DNA of 64,000 nucleotides, taken from Haemophilus parainfluenzae. GTDB lineage: Bacteria; Pseudomonadota; Gammaproteobacteria; Enterobacterales; Pasteurellaceae. The DNA is taken from the NCBI RefSeq assembly GCF_003252795.1, contig NZ_QEPQ01000001.1, positions 434,001-498,000 on the forward strand, in the 5' to 3' direction. The notes beneath the pieces were generated by a model that worked only from the letters and a program-made list of their open reading frames with translations, had not been told where the DNA came from and did not search any database. A program made the position numbers and the translations under genes. Positions 19,186 through 27,440 of this stretch are shown piece after piece; position 1 is the first letter of the stretch; each line of letters opens with the position of its first letter.

Positions 19186-19635
19186 ATGATGAACTACGCA
19201 AATACAGTTGCACAAAATGATATGACGTTTTCTTATCATCCTATGCCATTTTTCAATGATGTTGAAAGCAAATCAACATTTAATAAAAAATTAGATCTCA
19301 ACCTTTATTGCATCAAACGTCCACAACAAACTTGTTTTATTCGTGTTACCAATCCGAATATGCTTGCTTGGGGAATTGAAATGGGCGATATGTTAGTGGT
19401 TGAAAAAAATGACAGCCTTTTCATTGGTGATCTTGTCGTTTTAGAAAAACAAGATGAATTCCATATCTATGAATTTGCCGGCGTAAGCGGTAATGAATTT
19501 GTATTCATGGCATTAGATTCTAAAGTGGAAAATATTAAAACAACACAATGGACAAACCTTCCATTAGTTGGCACGGTGACGAATACTATCCATCAAATGA
19601 AACCAAGAAGAGACTTAATGAAATTTGCGGCTTAA
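19186..19635 (+). CDS. UmuD-like S24-fold protein lacking the catalytic Ser-Lys pair
   Basis: 149 residues starting with ATG ATG after AAAGGAACACAAG. It aligns along the whole UmuD C-terminal domain: LNLYCIKRPQQTCFIRV, then NPNMLAWGIEMGDMLVVE against GDSM...GDLLIVD of UmuD, then IGDLVVLEKQDEFHIYEF against GDIVIAAVDGEFTVKKL. The nucleophile Ser60 position is Asn and the Lys97 position is Tyr (aligned by eye), and no Cys-Gly or Ala-Gly cleavage bond is seen in the N-terminal arm. It should therefore be unable to cleave itself. No umuC follows. I recall a SOS-regulated umuD-like gene in H. influenzae called impA; this may be its orthologue. A perfect SOS-type promoter precedes it. Confidence 0.75.
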   Translation: MMNYANTVAQNDMTFSYHPMPFFNDVESKSTFNKKLDLNLYCIKRPQQTCFIRVTNPNMLAWGIEMGDMLVVEKNDSLFIGDLVVLEKQDEFHIYEFAGVSGNEFVFMALDSKVENIKTTQWTNLPLVGTVTNTIHQMKPRRDLMKFAA

Positions 19636-19669
19636 GCCAATAATCAAATAATCTAAATTCTAAATAAAG

Positions 19670-19698
19670 AAAAGTGCGGTTAAAATTAACCGCACTTC
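19670..19698. terminator. Bidirectional uptake-signal dyad terminator
   Basis: AAGTGCGGTTAA, AA, TTAACCGCACTT: 12-base perfect arms between the convergent UmuD-like gene and the NlpC lipoprotein gene. It is flanked by A-rich and T-rich runs. Confidence 0.8.
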
Positions 19699-19718
19699 TT
19701 GTTGAAATAAAATTGTCA

Positions 19719-20270
19719 TTACATCACGCGACGAGATTGTGTATAAGTTCTTGACCAGTAATCTTCATCTAATGAACTAATTGTTACGCCTTGACTTGTA
19801 CTTGCATGCATAAATTGGTTATTACCAATATAAACGCCAACATGATTGTTGCGACGGAAGAACACTAAATCACCTTTACGTAATTCATGTTTTTGGATTT
19901 GGCGACCTAAATAGCGTTGTTCTGAGGTTGAACGTGGAAGCTCCATGCCGTAAGCATCGAGAAAAGCAGTTTGCATAAATGCAGAGCAATCAATACCATG
20001 TTTTGAAGTGCCACCCATTCTGTAACGAGTACCAACCCATTCGTTATAAACTTGAGCAAGCGCTTTATCACCAATTAAACCTGATTTAGGACGGTTAGTT
20101 CTTAATTTAGGGTAAACGCCCCCTTTTTTCCCATCTAAACCAGCAATCAAACCCGTTAACTCAGCATCATCACTTTCACTAATCATGCCGTTTTGTGCCT
20201 GCCCCGAGTTGTTAGAGCAGGCTGTTGTCAAAACAGCCAAACCTACAATAATCAAAATCTTCTTTAACAT
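19719..20270 (-). CDS. NlpC/P60 lipoprotein, MepS-like peptidoglycan endopeptidase
   Basis: 183 residues. Lipobox LTTAC with Cys18 predicts a membrane-anchored lipoprotein. The NlpC/P60 domain has Cys95 in HGIDCSAFMQ, His143 in NNHVGVYIGN and His155 in NQFMHASTSQGV, the expected Cys-His-His set. GTRYRMGGTSKHGIDCS and ELPRSTSEQ resemble E. coli MepS (Spr), which cuts mDAP-D-Ala cross-links to allow wall growth. Whether it is the true MepS orthologue or a paralogue cannot be decided without a search. Single gene, convergent with the UmuD-like gene. Confidence 0.85.
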   Translation of the reverse strand: MLKKILIIVGLAVLTTACSNNSGQAQNGMISESDDAELTGLIAGLDGKKGGVYPKLRTNRPKSGLIGDKALAQVYNEWVGTRYRMGGTSKHGIDCSAFMQTAFLDAYGMELPRSTSEQRYLGRQIQKHELRKGDLVFFRRNNHVGVYIGNNQFMHASTSQGVTISSLDEDYWSRTYTQSRRVM

Positions 20271-20382
20271 AGCTTTTAAATAATAAAAAAATATAAAAAC
20301 AAAACTGGTCGGATTTTATCAAAAAGTCATTATGCCCGCCAGTTTTTATTGAATTTTTATGCAATTTTGTGAGTGAGATCTC

Positions 20383-20416
20383 AAAAAAAATAAGGACTGC
20401 TCAATGAGTAGCCCTT
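20383..20416 (-). terminator. Intrinsic terminator of the pyruvate dehydrogenase operon (after lpdA)
   Basis: On the minus strand AAGGGCTACTC, ATT, GAGCAGTCCTT (one mismatch, one wobble), then an eight-T run. It is 17 bases past the lpdA stop. Confidence 0.85.
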
Positions 20417-20433
20417 AAAAGGATTAGAATTGA

Positions 20434-21858
20434 TTATTTTTTCTTCGCTTTTGCATTTGGAAGATCGGTAATTGAACCTTCAAATACTTCAGCCGCAAGA
20501 CCTACAGATTCATGAAGTGTTGGGTGAGCATGAATTGTTAATGCGATATCTTCCGCATCACAACCCATTTCGATCGCTAGACCGATTTCACCTAATAATT
20601 CACCACCGTTAGCCCCCACGATAGCCCCACCAAGTATACGATGAGTATCTTTATCAAAGATTAATTTGGTCATACCTTCTGCACATTCAGATGCAATCGC
20701 ACGGCCAGAAGCTGCCCAAGGGAATTTAGCGACTTCGTAGTTTAAACCTTCTTGTTTACATTCTTTCTCAGTTTTACCTACCCAAGCTACTTCTGGTTCA
20801 GTATAAGCAATAGAAGGAATGACTTTTGGATCGAAGTAATGTTTTTGTCCTGCAATCACTTCTGCCGCTACGTGACCTTCGTGGACACCTTTGTGAGCTA
20901 ACATTGGTTGACCAACAATATCACCGATTGCAAAGATATGAGGCACATTAGTACGCATTTGCTTATCAACATGAATGAAACCACGCTCATCCACTTCAAC
21001 TCCAGCTTTACCTGCATCGATCAATTTACCGTTTGGTGTACGACCGATTGCCACTAACACTGCATCATAACGTTTAGTGTCATTGCATGCTTTACCTTCC
21101 ATTGAAACATAGATACCATCGTCTTTTGCTTCAACTGCAGTCACTTTAGTTTCAAGCATTAACTTGAATTTTTTCTCTACTTGTTTGGTGTAGATTGCAA
21201 CAACATCTTTATCTGCTGCTGGAATTACTTGGTCAAACATTTCAACCACTTCAACTTCAGAACCTAATGCATGATATACGGTACCCATCTCTAAACCGAT
21301 GATACCACCACCCATGATTAAAAGTTTTTTCGGTACTTCTTTTAATTTAAGAGCATCTGTTGAATCCCAAACACGTGGATCTTCATGTGGAATGAATGGT
21401 AATTGAATTGGGCGAGAACCCGCTGCGATAATCGCATTATCGAATTTGATTGTTGTTGGTTTACCATCACGATCACGTGCTACTAATGTATGTGGATCGG
21501 TAAACGCCGCTAAACCTTCAACAACGGTGACTTTACGTTGTTTAGCCATGCCTGCAAGACCGCCTGTTAATTTAGCCACAACCGCTTCTTTACCTGCGCG
21601 CACTTCATCTAAATCAATGCGAGGCTCAGCGAAATACACACCATTTTTGCTTGCGTGTTTTGCTTCTTCAATTACTTTAGCAACGTGAAGTAATGCTTTA
21701 GAAGGGATACAACCTACGTTTAAACATACCCCACCTAATGTTGAATAACGTTCAACAAGTACTGTTTCTAAACCTAAGTCCGCACAACGGAATGCCGCTG
21801 AATAACCTGCAGGACCAGCACCAAGTACCACAACTTGGGTTTTAATTTCTTTACTCAT
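20434..21858 (-). CDS. lpdA: Dihydrolipoyl dehydrogenase (E3)
   Basis: 474 residues from ATG 21858 (site GAGGTAAAA); an upstream in-frame start would add about 24 residues not found in the family. FAD motif VLGAGPAGYSAAF, redox disulfide Cys45-Cys50 in GGVCLNVGCIPSK, NAD motif IMGGGIIGLEMG, second FAD motif IFAIGDIVGQPMLAHK, and the C-terminal HAHPTLHES with the His-Glu pair contributed to the partner subunit. It reoxidises lipoyl groups for pyruvate (and usually 2-oxoglutarate) dehydrogenase. Last gene of aceE-aceF-lpdA, separated from aceF by a hairpin. Confidence 0.98.
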   Translation of the reverse strand: MSKEIKTQVVVLGAGPAGYSAAFRCADLGLETVLVERYSTLGGVCLNVGCIPSKALLHVAKVIEEAKHASKNGVYFAEPRIDLDEVRAGKEAVVAKLTGGLAGMAKQRKVTVVEGLAAFTDPHTLVARDRDGKPTTIKFDNAIIAAGSRPIQLPFIPHEDPRVWDSTDALKLKEVPKKLLIMGGGIIGLEMGTVYHALGSEVEVVEMFDQVIPAADKDVVAIYTKQVEKKFKLMLETKVTAVEAKDDGIYVSMEGKACNDTKRYDAVLVAIGRTPNGKLIDAGKAGVEVDERGFIHVDKQMRTNVPHIFAIGDIVGQPMLAHKGVHEGHVAAEVIAGQKHYFDPKVIPSIAYTEPEVAWVGKTEKECKQEGLNYEVAKFPWAASGRAIASECAEGMTKLIFDKDTHRILGGAIVGANGGELLGEIGLAIEMGCDAEDIALTIHAHPTLHESVGLAAEVFEGSITDLPNAKAKKK

Positions 21859-21887
21859 TTTTACCTCGTAAAAACGTTCAAATTTTT

Positions 21888-21903
21888 GACCGCACTTGCG
21901 GTC
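21888..21903. repeat. Palindromic uptake signal between aceF and lpdA
   Basis: GACCGCACTTGCGGTC: a complete uptake-signal core whose flank makes a 7-base inverted repeat with a 2-base centre, just upstream of lpdA. Confidence 0.7.
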
Positions 21904-21909
21904 CTTTCT

Positions 21910-21941
21910 GTAAGATGTGAGCCTAATCACTCACATCTTAC
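21910..21941 (-). other. Intercistronic hairpin between aceF and lpdA
   Basis: GTAAGATGTGAG, 8-base loop, CTCACATCTTAC: a perfect 12-base stem. There is no T-run on the transcribed strand, so it looks like an RNA processing or stability element rather than a terminator. Confidence 0.65.
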
Positions 21942-21949
21942 CATGTTAA

Positions 21950-23863
21950 TTACATCACTAAGCGACGTAAGTCAGCTAATACGCCATTGATATAGCTTAA
22001 GAAACGAGCACCATCAGCACCATCGATCACGCGGTGGTCAAAAGATAATGATAATGGAAGCATTAAGCGTGGCTCAAATTCTTTACCATTCCAAACTGGT
22101 TGCATTTCTGATTTAGACACACCTAAGATAGCCACTTCAGGTGCATTTACAATTGGTGTAAAGTGAGTTGTACCAATACCGCCTAAGCTTGAAATGGTGA
22201 AACAACCACCTTGCATATCAGAACCTGAAAGTTTACCGTCACGTGCTTTTTTGGAGATTTCCATTAATTCACGAGAGAGTTCGATAATACCTTTTTTGTT
22301 CACGTTTTTAAATACAGGTACAACAAGACCGTTTGGTGTATCTACCGCTACGCCAATGTTGATGTATTTTTTAAGTGTTAATTTTTGACCGTCTTCAGAA
22401 ATAGAGCTATTGAAACGTGGGAACGCTTCTAATGCTTTCGCTACTGCTTTCATAATGAACACAACCGGTGTAATTTTCACATCCAATTTTTGTTTTTCAA
22501 CAATCTTGTTCTGTTCTTTACGGAATGCTTCTAAATCGGTGATATCTGTGCGATCGAAGTGAGTAACATGTGGAATCATTACCCAGTTACGATGTAAGTT
22601 TGCACCAGAGATTTTGTTGATACGGCTTAATTCAACTTCTTCTACCTCACCAAATTTGCTGAAGTCAACTTTCGGCCACGGTAATAAACCTAAGCCTGCG
22701 CCGTTTGCCACACCATTACCCGCTGCTGCAGAAGATACAGTGCCTGTTTCAAACGCTTTAACAGCGGTTTTCACGTAAGCTTGAATATCTTCTTTCACGA
22801 CACGACCTTTACGGCCCGTACCTTTTACGCGATCAAGGTTAATACCGTATTCACGCGCTAAGCGACGAATCACCGGTGTTGCGTGTGCATAACCTGCGCT
22901 TGCTACAACTTGTTCTTGGCTTAAACCAGATACATTACCTGATTGTGCTGCCGGCGCTACTGCAGGTGCTGTTTGAGGAGCTGGAGCTGCCGCTGCAGGA
23001 GCTACTGCTGGCGCTGGTGCTGCACCTGCCACTTCAAATTTCATAATTAATGAACCAGTTGAAACTTTATCACCTGATTTCACTAAAATTTCTTTTACCA
23101 CACCCGCAAACGGAGCTGGCACTTCCATTGAGGCTTTATCGCCTTCAACGGTGATTAAAGATTGCTCCTCAGAAACGCTGTCACCAACGGCAACCATGAT
23201 TTCAGTTACGTTAACTTCATCGCCACCGATATCTGGAACATTCACTTCTTTAATGGCTGAAGCTGTTGGTGCTGCTGCAGGCGCTGCAGCCTGTTGAACT
23301 GGTGCTGCGGCTGGTGCAGTACCTGCCACTTCAAATTTCATGATTAATTTGCCAGTAACAACTTTATCACCCACGTTGATTAAAATTTCTTTTACGACGC
23401 CAGCAACTGGAGCAGGCACTTCCATTGACGCTTTATCACCTTCAACATTGATTATTGACTGATCAACTTCAACGGTATCGCCTACTTTCACCATAATATC
23501 TGTCACGTTTACTTCGTCTGAACCGATATCGGGTACATTGACTTCAACGACACTTGCAGCTGCTGGTGCGGCTGCCGGTGCAGGTGCAGGTGCTGCAGGT
23601 GCTGCTGCAGCTGGAGCAGGCGCTGCCGCATCCGCTGACTCTAATACAAGCATTGGTGTGCCAGTTGTGACTTTATCACCCACTTTTACTAATACTTCTT
23701 TTACCACACCGGCTTCAGGTGCAGGGACTTCCATTGAAGCTTTATCACCTTCAACATTGATAATACTTTGATCAGCAGTAATGGTATCACCTACTTTCAC
23801 CATCACTTCTGTTACGGTAACTTCATCACTACCGATATCAGGAATTTGAATTTGTTTTGACAT
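21950..23863 (-). CDS. aceF: Pyruvate dehydrogenase dihydrolipoyl acetyltransferase (E2)
   Basis: 637 residues. Three N-terminal lipoyl domains, each with the lysine motif [11 protein letters not shown] (first lysine Lys41), are joined by Ala-Pro-rich flexible linkers. Next comes the E3-binding domain ([17 protein letters not shown]...[15 protein letters not shown]) and then the acetyltransferase core, which ends with the catalytic [16 protein letters not shown]. The complex forms a 24-mer core. Three lipoyl domains is the E. coli arrangement; I recall two in H. influenzae. Second gene of the operon, 88 bases after aceE with a hairpin in between. Confidence 0.97.
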   Translation of the reverse strand: MSKQIQIPDIGSDEVTVTEVMVKVGDTITADQSIINVEGDKASMEVPAPEAGVVKEVLVKVGDKVTTGTPMLVLESADAAAPAPAAAAPAAPAPAPAAAPAAASVVEVNVPDIGSDEVNVTDIMVKVGDTVEVDQSIINVEGDKASMEVPAPVAGVVKEILINVGDKVVTGKLIMKFEVAGTAPAAAPVQQAAAPAAAPTASAIKEVNVPDIGGDEVNVTEIMVAVGDSVSEEQSLITVEGDKASMEVPAPFAGVVKEILVKSGDKVSTGSLIMKFEVAGAAPAPAVAPAAAAPAPQTAPAVAPAAQSGNVSGLSQEQVVASAGYAHATPVIRRLAREYGINLDRVKGTGRKGRVVKEDIQAYVKTAVKAFETGTVSSAAAGNGVANGAGLGLLPWPKVDFSKFGEVEEVELSRINKISGANLHRNWVMIPHVTHFDRTDITDLEAFRKEQNKIVEKQKLDVKITPVVFIMKAVAKALEAFPRFNSSISEDGQKLTLKKYINIGVAVDTPNGLVVPVFKNVNKKGIIELSRELMEISKKARDGKLSGSDMQGGCFTISSLGGIGTTHFTPIVNAPEVAILGVSKSEMQPVWNGKEFEPRLMLPLSLSFDHRVIDGADGARFLSYINGVLADLRRLVM

Positions 23864-23919
23864 GTTATCTTACCTTTAAAAAACGCAGTTAAAATCAACC
23901 GCACTTTATTTGTAGATGC

Positions 23920-23943
23920 TCCTGTGTGCTCTCACACACAGGA
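23920..23943 (-). other. Intercistronic hairpin between aceE and aceF
   Basis: TCCTGTGTG, 6-base loop, CACACAGGA: a 9-base stem just after the aceE stop. No T-run follows on the transcribed strand; a single uptake signal lies next to it. Confidence 0.6.
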
Positions 23944-23951
23944 TGTTTTAA

Positions 23952-26618
23952 TTAAGCGTAAAGCGGATTTAAAATTTCAGTTTTTAAACCAAATTTCGCG
24001 ATTGCATCAGCCACCACTTTCGCATCAAATTTGCCTTGTTTTGCAAGCTCATGTAATGCTGCAACCACAACATAACGTGCATCCACTTCAAAGTGTTCAC
24101 GTAAGTTTTCACGGCTGTCTGAACGACCGAAACCGTCAGTACCTAATACGTGATAGCTTTGTGCTGGGATGAATGCACGAACTTGTTCTGCAAATAATTT
24201 CATGTAGTCAGTTGCTGCAACAGCTGGAGCATCGTTCATTACTTGTGCAATGTAAGGTACGCGTGGTGTCTCAGTTGGATGTAACATATTCCAACGTACA
24301 GCATCCGCACCTTCACGAGCCACTTCAGTGAATGAAGGCACGCTATATACATCTGAGCTTACTCCATATTCATTTGCAAGAATTTGTGCTGCTTCACGAA
24401 CGTGACGGAAGATCGCACCAGAACCTAATAATTGAACATGACCTTTGTTGCCTTTCGCTTCAACGGTTTCAAATTTATAAAGACCTTTACGAATACCTTC
24501 TTCTGCACCTTTTGGCATTGCTGGTTGTTCGTAAGTTTCATTTAATGTGGTGATGTAGTAGAACACATCTTCTTGTTTTTCACCGTACATACGGTTGATA
24601 CCGTCTTGTAGGATAACTGCCACTTCATAAACGTAAGCTGGGTCATAAGACACACAGTTAGGAATAACAAGAGATTGAATATGGCTGTGGCCATCTTCGT
24701 GTTGTAAACCTTCACCATTTAATGTTGTACGGCCAGAAGTACCACCGATCATGAAACCACGTGCTAATTGGTCACCTGCTGCCCACATTAAGTCACCCAC
24801 ACGTTGGAAACCAAACATTGAGTAGTAGATAAAGAATGGAATCATCGGAAGGTTATTGACAGAGTATGAGTTCGCTGCAGCTAACCAAGATGATGCAGCA
24901 CCTAATTCATTGATACCTTCTTGTAATACTTGGCCATCTTTCGCTTCACGGTAGTAAGCCACTAAATCACGGTCAGAAGGCACATAGTTTTGACCATGTG
25001 GATTGTAAATACCGATTTGACGGAATAAACCTTCCATACCAAAAGTACGTGCTTCGTCAGCAACAATTGGCACAATTTGTTTACCAATATTTTTATCTTT
25101 CAATAAGGTATTTAAGAAACGCACGAATGCCATTGTAGTTGAAATTGGACGAGCTTGAGCTTCCAATAATGGGGCAAATTCTTCTAAAGATGGCACTTTA
25201 AATTCAGTGGTGAATTTTGGTAAACGTTTCGGTAAGTAACCGTTTAACGCTTTACGTCTGCCATGAAGATAATTGTACTCTTCCGAACCTTCTGGGAAGG
25301 TAATGTATGGATAGTTAGGAATATCTTCATCTTTAATATCTAGGTGGAAATGATCACGGAAGTATTTAAGACTTTCGATCGACATTTTTTTAGATTGGTG
25401 AGCCGTATTTTTACTTTCTGCTTCAGGAATTTTATAACCTTTAACCATGTGTGCAAGGATTACTACAGGTTTACCTGCTGTTTGCGCTTTATGGAATGCC
25501 GCATAAAGTTTTTCAGAATCATGGCCACCGCGTCTTAATGCCCAGATTTCATCATCTGTCATATCCGCTACTAATGCTGCAGTTTCTGGATAACGACCAA
25601 AGAAGTGTTCACGAACATAAGCACCATCTTTAGATTTGAAGGTTAAATAGTCGCCATCAAGCACTTCCATCATCAATTGAGTTAACTTACCTGAGGTGTC
25701 TTTGGCAAATAATTTGTCCCAGTTAGAGCCCCACATGACTTTGATCACTTCCCAACCAGCACCAGCAAATAAACCTTCTAATTCTTGAACGATTTTACCG
25801 TTACCCGTTACAGGGCCATCTAAACGTTGCAAGTTACAGCTTACAACGAAGATTAAGTTATCTAAGCCTTCACGTGCTGCGAAGGTTAAATCACCTTTCG
25901 CTTCGATTTCGTCCATCTCACCATCACCAAGGAAAGCATAGACTTTTTGATCTTTGGTGTCTTTTAAGCCACGGTTATCTAAGTATTTTAAAAAACGAGC
26001 AGTACGGATTGCATTTACTGGACCTAAACCCATCGATACGGTAGAGAATTGCCAGAATTCAGGCATTAATTTCGGGTGAGGGTAAGAAGAAAGACCTTTA
26101 CCTGGTTCACATTCCTGACGGAAGTTATTCATTTGTTCTTCAGTAATACGGCCTTCAACAAATGCACGCGCATACATACCTGGCGCTGCGTGGCCTTGGA
26201 AGAAGACTAAGTCACCGCCGTTTTTATCTGTAGCAGCTTTGAAGAAGTGGTTAAAACAGACTTCATACATGCTTGCTGCAGATTGATAAGTTGAAATGTG
26301 ACCTCCTAATTCAAGATCTTTTTTCTGACCACGTAATACCGCCATGATCGCATTCCAACGTACAGCACTACGAATACGACGCTCAATAGCTTTATCACCT
26401 GGGTATGCTGGCTGTTCAGAAACTGGGATGGTATTAACATATGGGGTTGTTACGCCACCTTTTGCAATGTTCACACCACCATTACGAGCCTGGTCGATCA
26501 CCTGATTGATGATGTAATGCGCACGCTCTGCGCCTTCGGCACGAATTAATGAATCAACAGCTGACAACCAATCCTGTGTTTCAATTGGGTCAATATCGTT
26601 TACTAAGGTATCTGACAT
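23952..26618 (-). CDS. aceE: Pyruvate dehydrogenase E1 component
   Basis: 888 residues, homodimeric E1 type (E. coli 887). It decarboxylates pyruvate with thiamine diphosphate and acetylates the E2 lipoyl groups. The TPP/magnesium motif begins GDGEMDEIEAKG near residue 230 and runs to CNLQRLDGPVTGNGK near 262; transketolase-like middle and C-terminal domains follow. ATG 26618 has a site AAGGAAAGACT. First gene of aceE-aceF-lpdA. The pdhR regulator that precedes aceE in E. coli is not here; mgsA lies divergently instead. Confidence 0.98.
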   Translation of the reverse strand: MSDTLVNDIDPIETQDWLSAVDSLIRAEGAERAHYIINQVIDQARNGGVNIAKGGVTTPYVNTIPVSEQPAYPGDKAIERRIRSAVRWNAIMAVLRGQKKDLELGGHISTYQSAASMYEVCFNHFFKAATDKNGGDLVFFQGHAAPGMYARAFVEGRITEEQMNNFRQECEPGKGLSSYPHPKLMPEFWQFSTVSMGLGPVNAIRTARFLKYLDNRGLKDTKDQKVYAFLGDGEMDEIEAKGDLTFAAREGLDNLIFVVSCNLQRLDGPVTGNGKIVQELEGLFAGAGWEVIKVMWGSNWDKLFAKDTSGKLTQLMMEVLDGDYLTFKSKDGAYVREHFFGRYPETAALVADMTDDEIWALRRGGHDSEKLYAAFHKAQTAGKPVVILAHMVKGYKIPEAESKNTAHQSKKMSIESLKYFRDHFHLDIKDEDIPNYPYITFPEGSEEYNYLHGRRKALNGYLPKRLPKFTTEFKVPSLEEFAPLLEAQARPISTTMAFVRFLNTLLKDKNIGKQIVPIVADEARTFGMEGLFRQIGIYNPHGQNYVPSDRDLVAYYREAKDGQVLQEGINELGAASSWLAAANSYSVNNLPMIPFFIYYSMFGFQRVGDLMWAAGDQLARGFMIGGTSGRTTLNGEGLQHEDGHSHIQSLVIPNCVSYDPAYVYEVAVILQDGINRMYGEKQEDVFYYITTLNETYEQPAMPKGAEEGIRKGLYKFETVEAKGNKGHVQLLGSGAIFRHVREAAQILANEYGVSSDVYSVPSFTEVAREGADAVRWNMLHPTETPRVPYIAQVMNDAPAVAATDYMKLFAEQVRAFIPAQSYHVLGTDGFGRSDSRENLREHFEVDARYVVVAALHELAKQGKFDAKVVADAIAKFGLKTEILNPLYA

Positions 26619-26925
26619 AGTCTTTCCTTATTTTACTGAGTGAAAATGAAGTTTGGTTATGACCAAACACGAAAATCAAGCTTGTTAATCAATGTTACAA
26701 ACATTTAACAAATCTTGTAAATTTTAGAAGATTTTTTGCAAGAAAGATAGTAGATTTTCACTGTTCTCACGCATTTCTTCGAGTTATTGCAATACTCTTC
26801 ACTAAAAGTGCGGTCATTTTTAAAGGATTTTTGACTTTAAGTTAAAGCATACTTTATGTATTGCATTCCCTACCCGCTTTGATCTAAAGTGTTCGCATGC
26901 TTTTAAGCTTTTTAGAGGACAAAAT
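26619..26925. promoter_or_regulatory. Divergent control region of aceE and mgsA
   Basis: About 300 bases without a gene. Near aceE lies the inverted repeat GTTTGGTTATGACCAAAC (26651-26668), which resembles the PdhR half-sites TTGGT and ACCAA but with a 4-base instead of 3-base centre. Just beyond it is AT-rich TTGTTAATCAATGTTACA (26682-26699), with GTTAA-type repeats that might suit ArcA. A single uptake signal is at about 26808. A weak TTGACT...TATGTA promoter (26831-26854) points toward mgsA. Confidence 0.45.
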
Positions 26926-27384
26926 ATGAACACGACAACTCGCCCAATTTTTTCTCATAAACGAATAGCGCTCGTTGCACATGACAGCTGTAAACAAAAT
27001 CTGCTCAATTGGGTAAAGAAACATAAAGATGCACTTGCTCCCCATCAACTTTATGCAACTGGTACAACAGGCCATCTATTAGAAAGAGAAACGGGACTCA
27101 AAATAGCCTCACTATTAAGTGGCCCGATGGGAGGCGATCAACAACTCGGTGGACTAATTGCTGAGAAAAAAATTGATATGATGATTTTCTTTTGGGATCC
27201 GATGAATGCCGCGCCACATGATCCTGATGTAAAAGCGCTCATGCGTATTGCAACCGTCTGGAATATTCCGGTGGCGATTAATCAAAGCACAGCCGATTTC
27301 CTTTTAACATCAAGTTTATTTTATCAAGAAATCAATATTGATATTCCCGATTATGAAGGATATTTAAAAGCACGTTTAAATTAA
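26926..27384 (+). CDS. mgsA: Methylglyoxal synthase
   Basis: 152 residues. Converts dihydroxyacetone phosphate to methylglyoxal and phosphate. Visible motifs: [12 protein letters not shown], phosphate loop [10 protein letters not shown], catalytic Asp in [10 protein letters not shown], and a His in [12 protein letters not shown]. All are standard for the family. Together with gloB (6906-7607) it forms part of the methylglyoxal bypass and its detoxification. Start ATG follows TTTTAGAGGACAAAAT. It shares a bidirectional terminator with ydgA. Confidence 0.96.
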   Translation: MNTTTRPIFSHKRIALVAHDSCKQNLLNWVKKHKDALAPHQLYATGTTGHLLERETGLKIASLLSGPMGGDQQLGGLIAEKKIDMMIFFWDPMNAAPHDPDVKALMRIATVWNIPVAINQSTADFLLTSSLFYQEINIDIPDYEGYLKARLN

Positions 27385-27390
27385 CCAAAT

Positions 27391-27424
27391 AAAAAAGGAG
27401 ATAAATCACTTTATCTCCTTTCTG
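27391..27424. terminator. Bidirectional terminator between mgsA and ydgA
   Basis: AAAAAAGGAGATAAA, TCAC, TTTATCTCCTTTCT: a 12-base perfect stem flanked by A-rich and T-rich tails, placed between convergent stops. Confidence 0.88.
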
Positions 27425-27440
27425 CTTATTTATTCGTTAA

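Noticed and set aside
23538-23771. Alanine-rich open frame antisense to the aceF linkers
   Set aside because: It mirrors the Ala-Pro-rich linker codons of aceF on the other strand; no ribosome site and no independent support.
26682-26711. ArcA boxes upstream of aceE
   Set aside because: GTTAA-like repeats are expected by chance in such AT-rich sequence; not strong enough for a separate feature.
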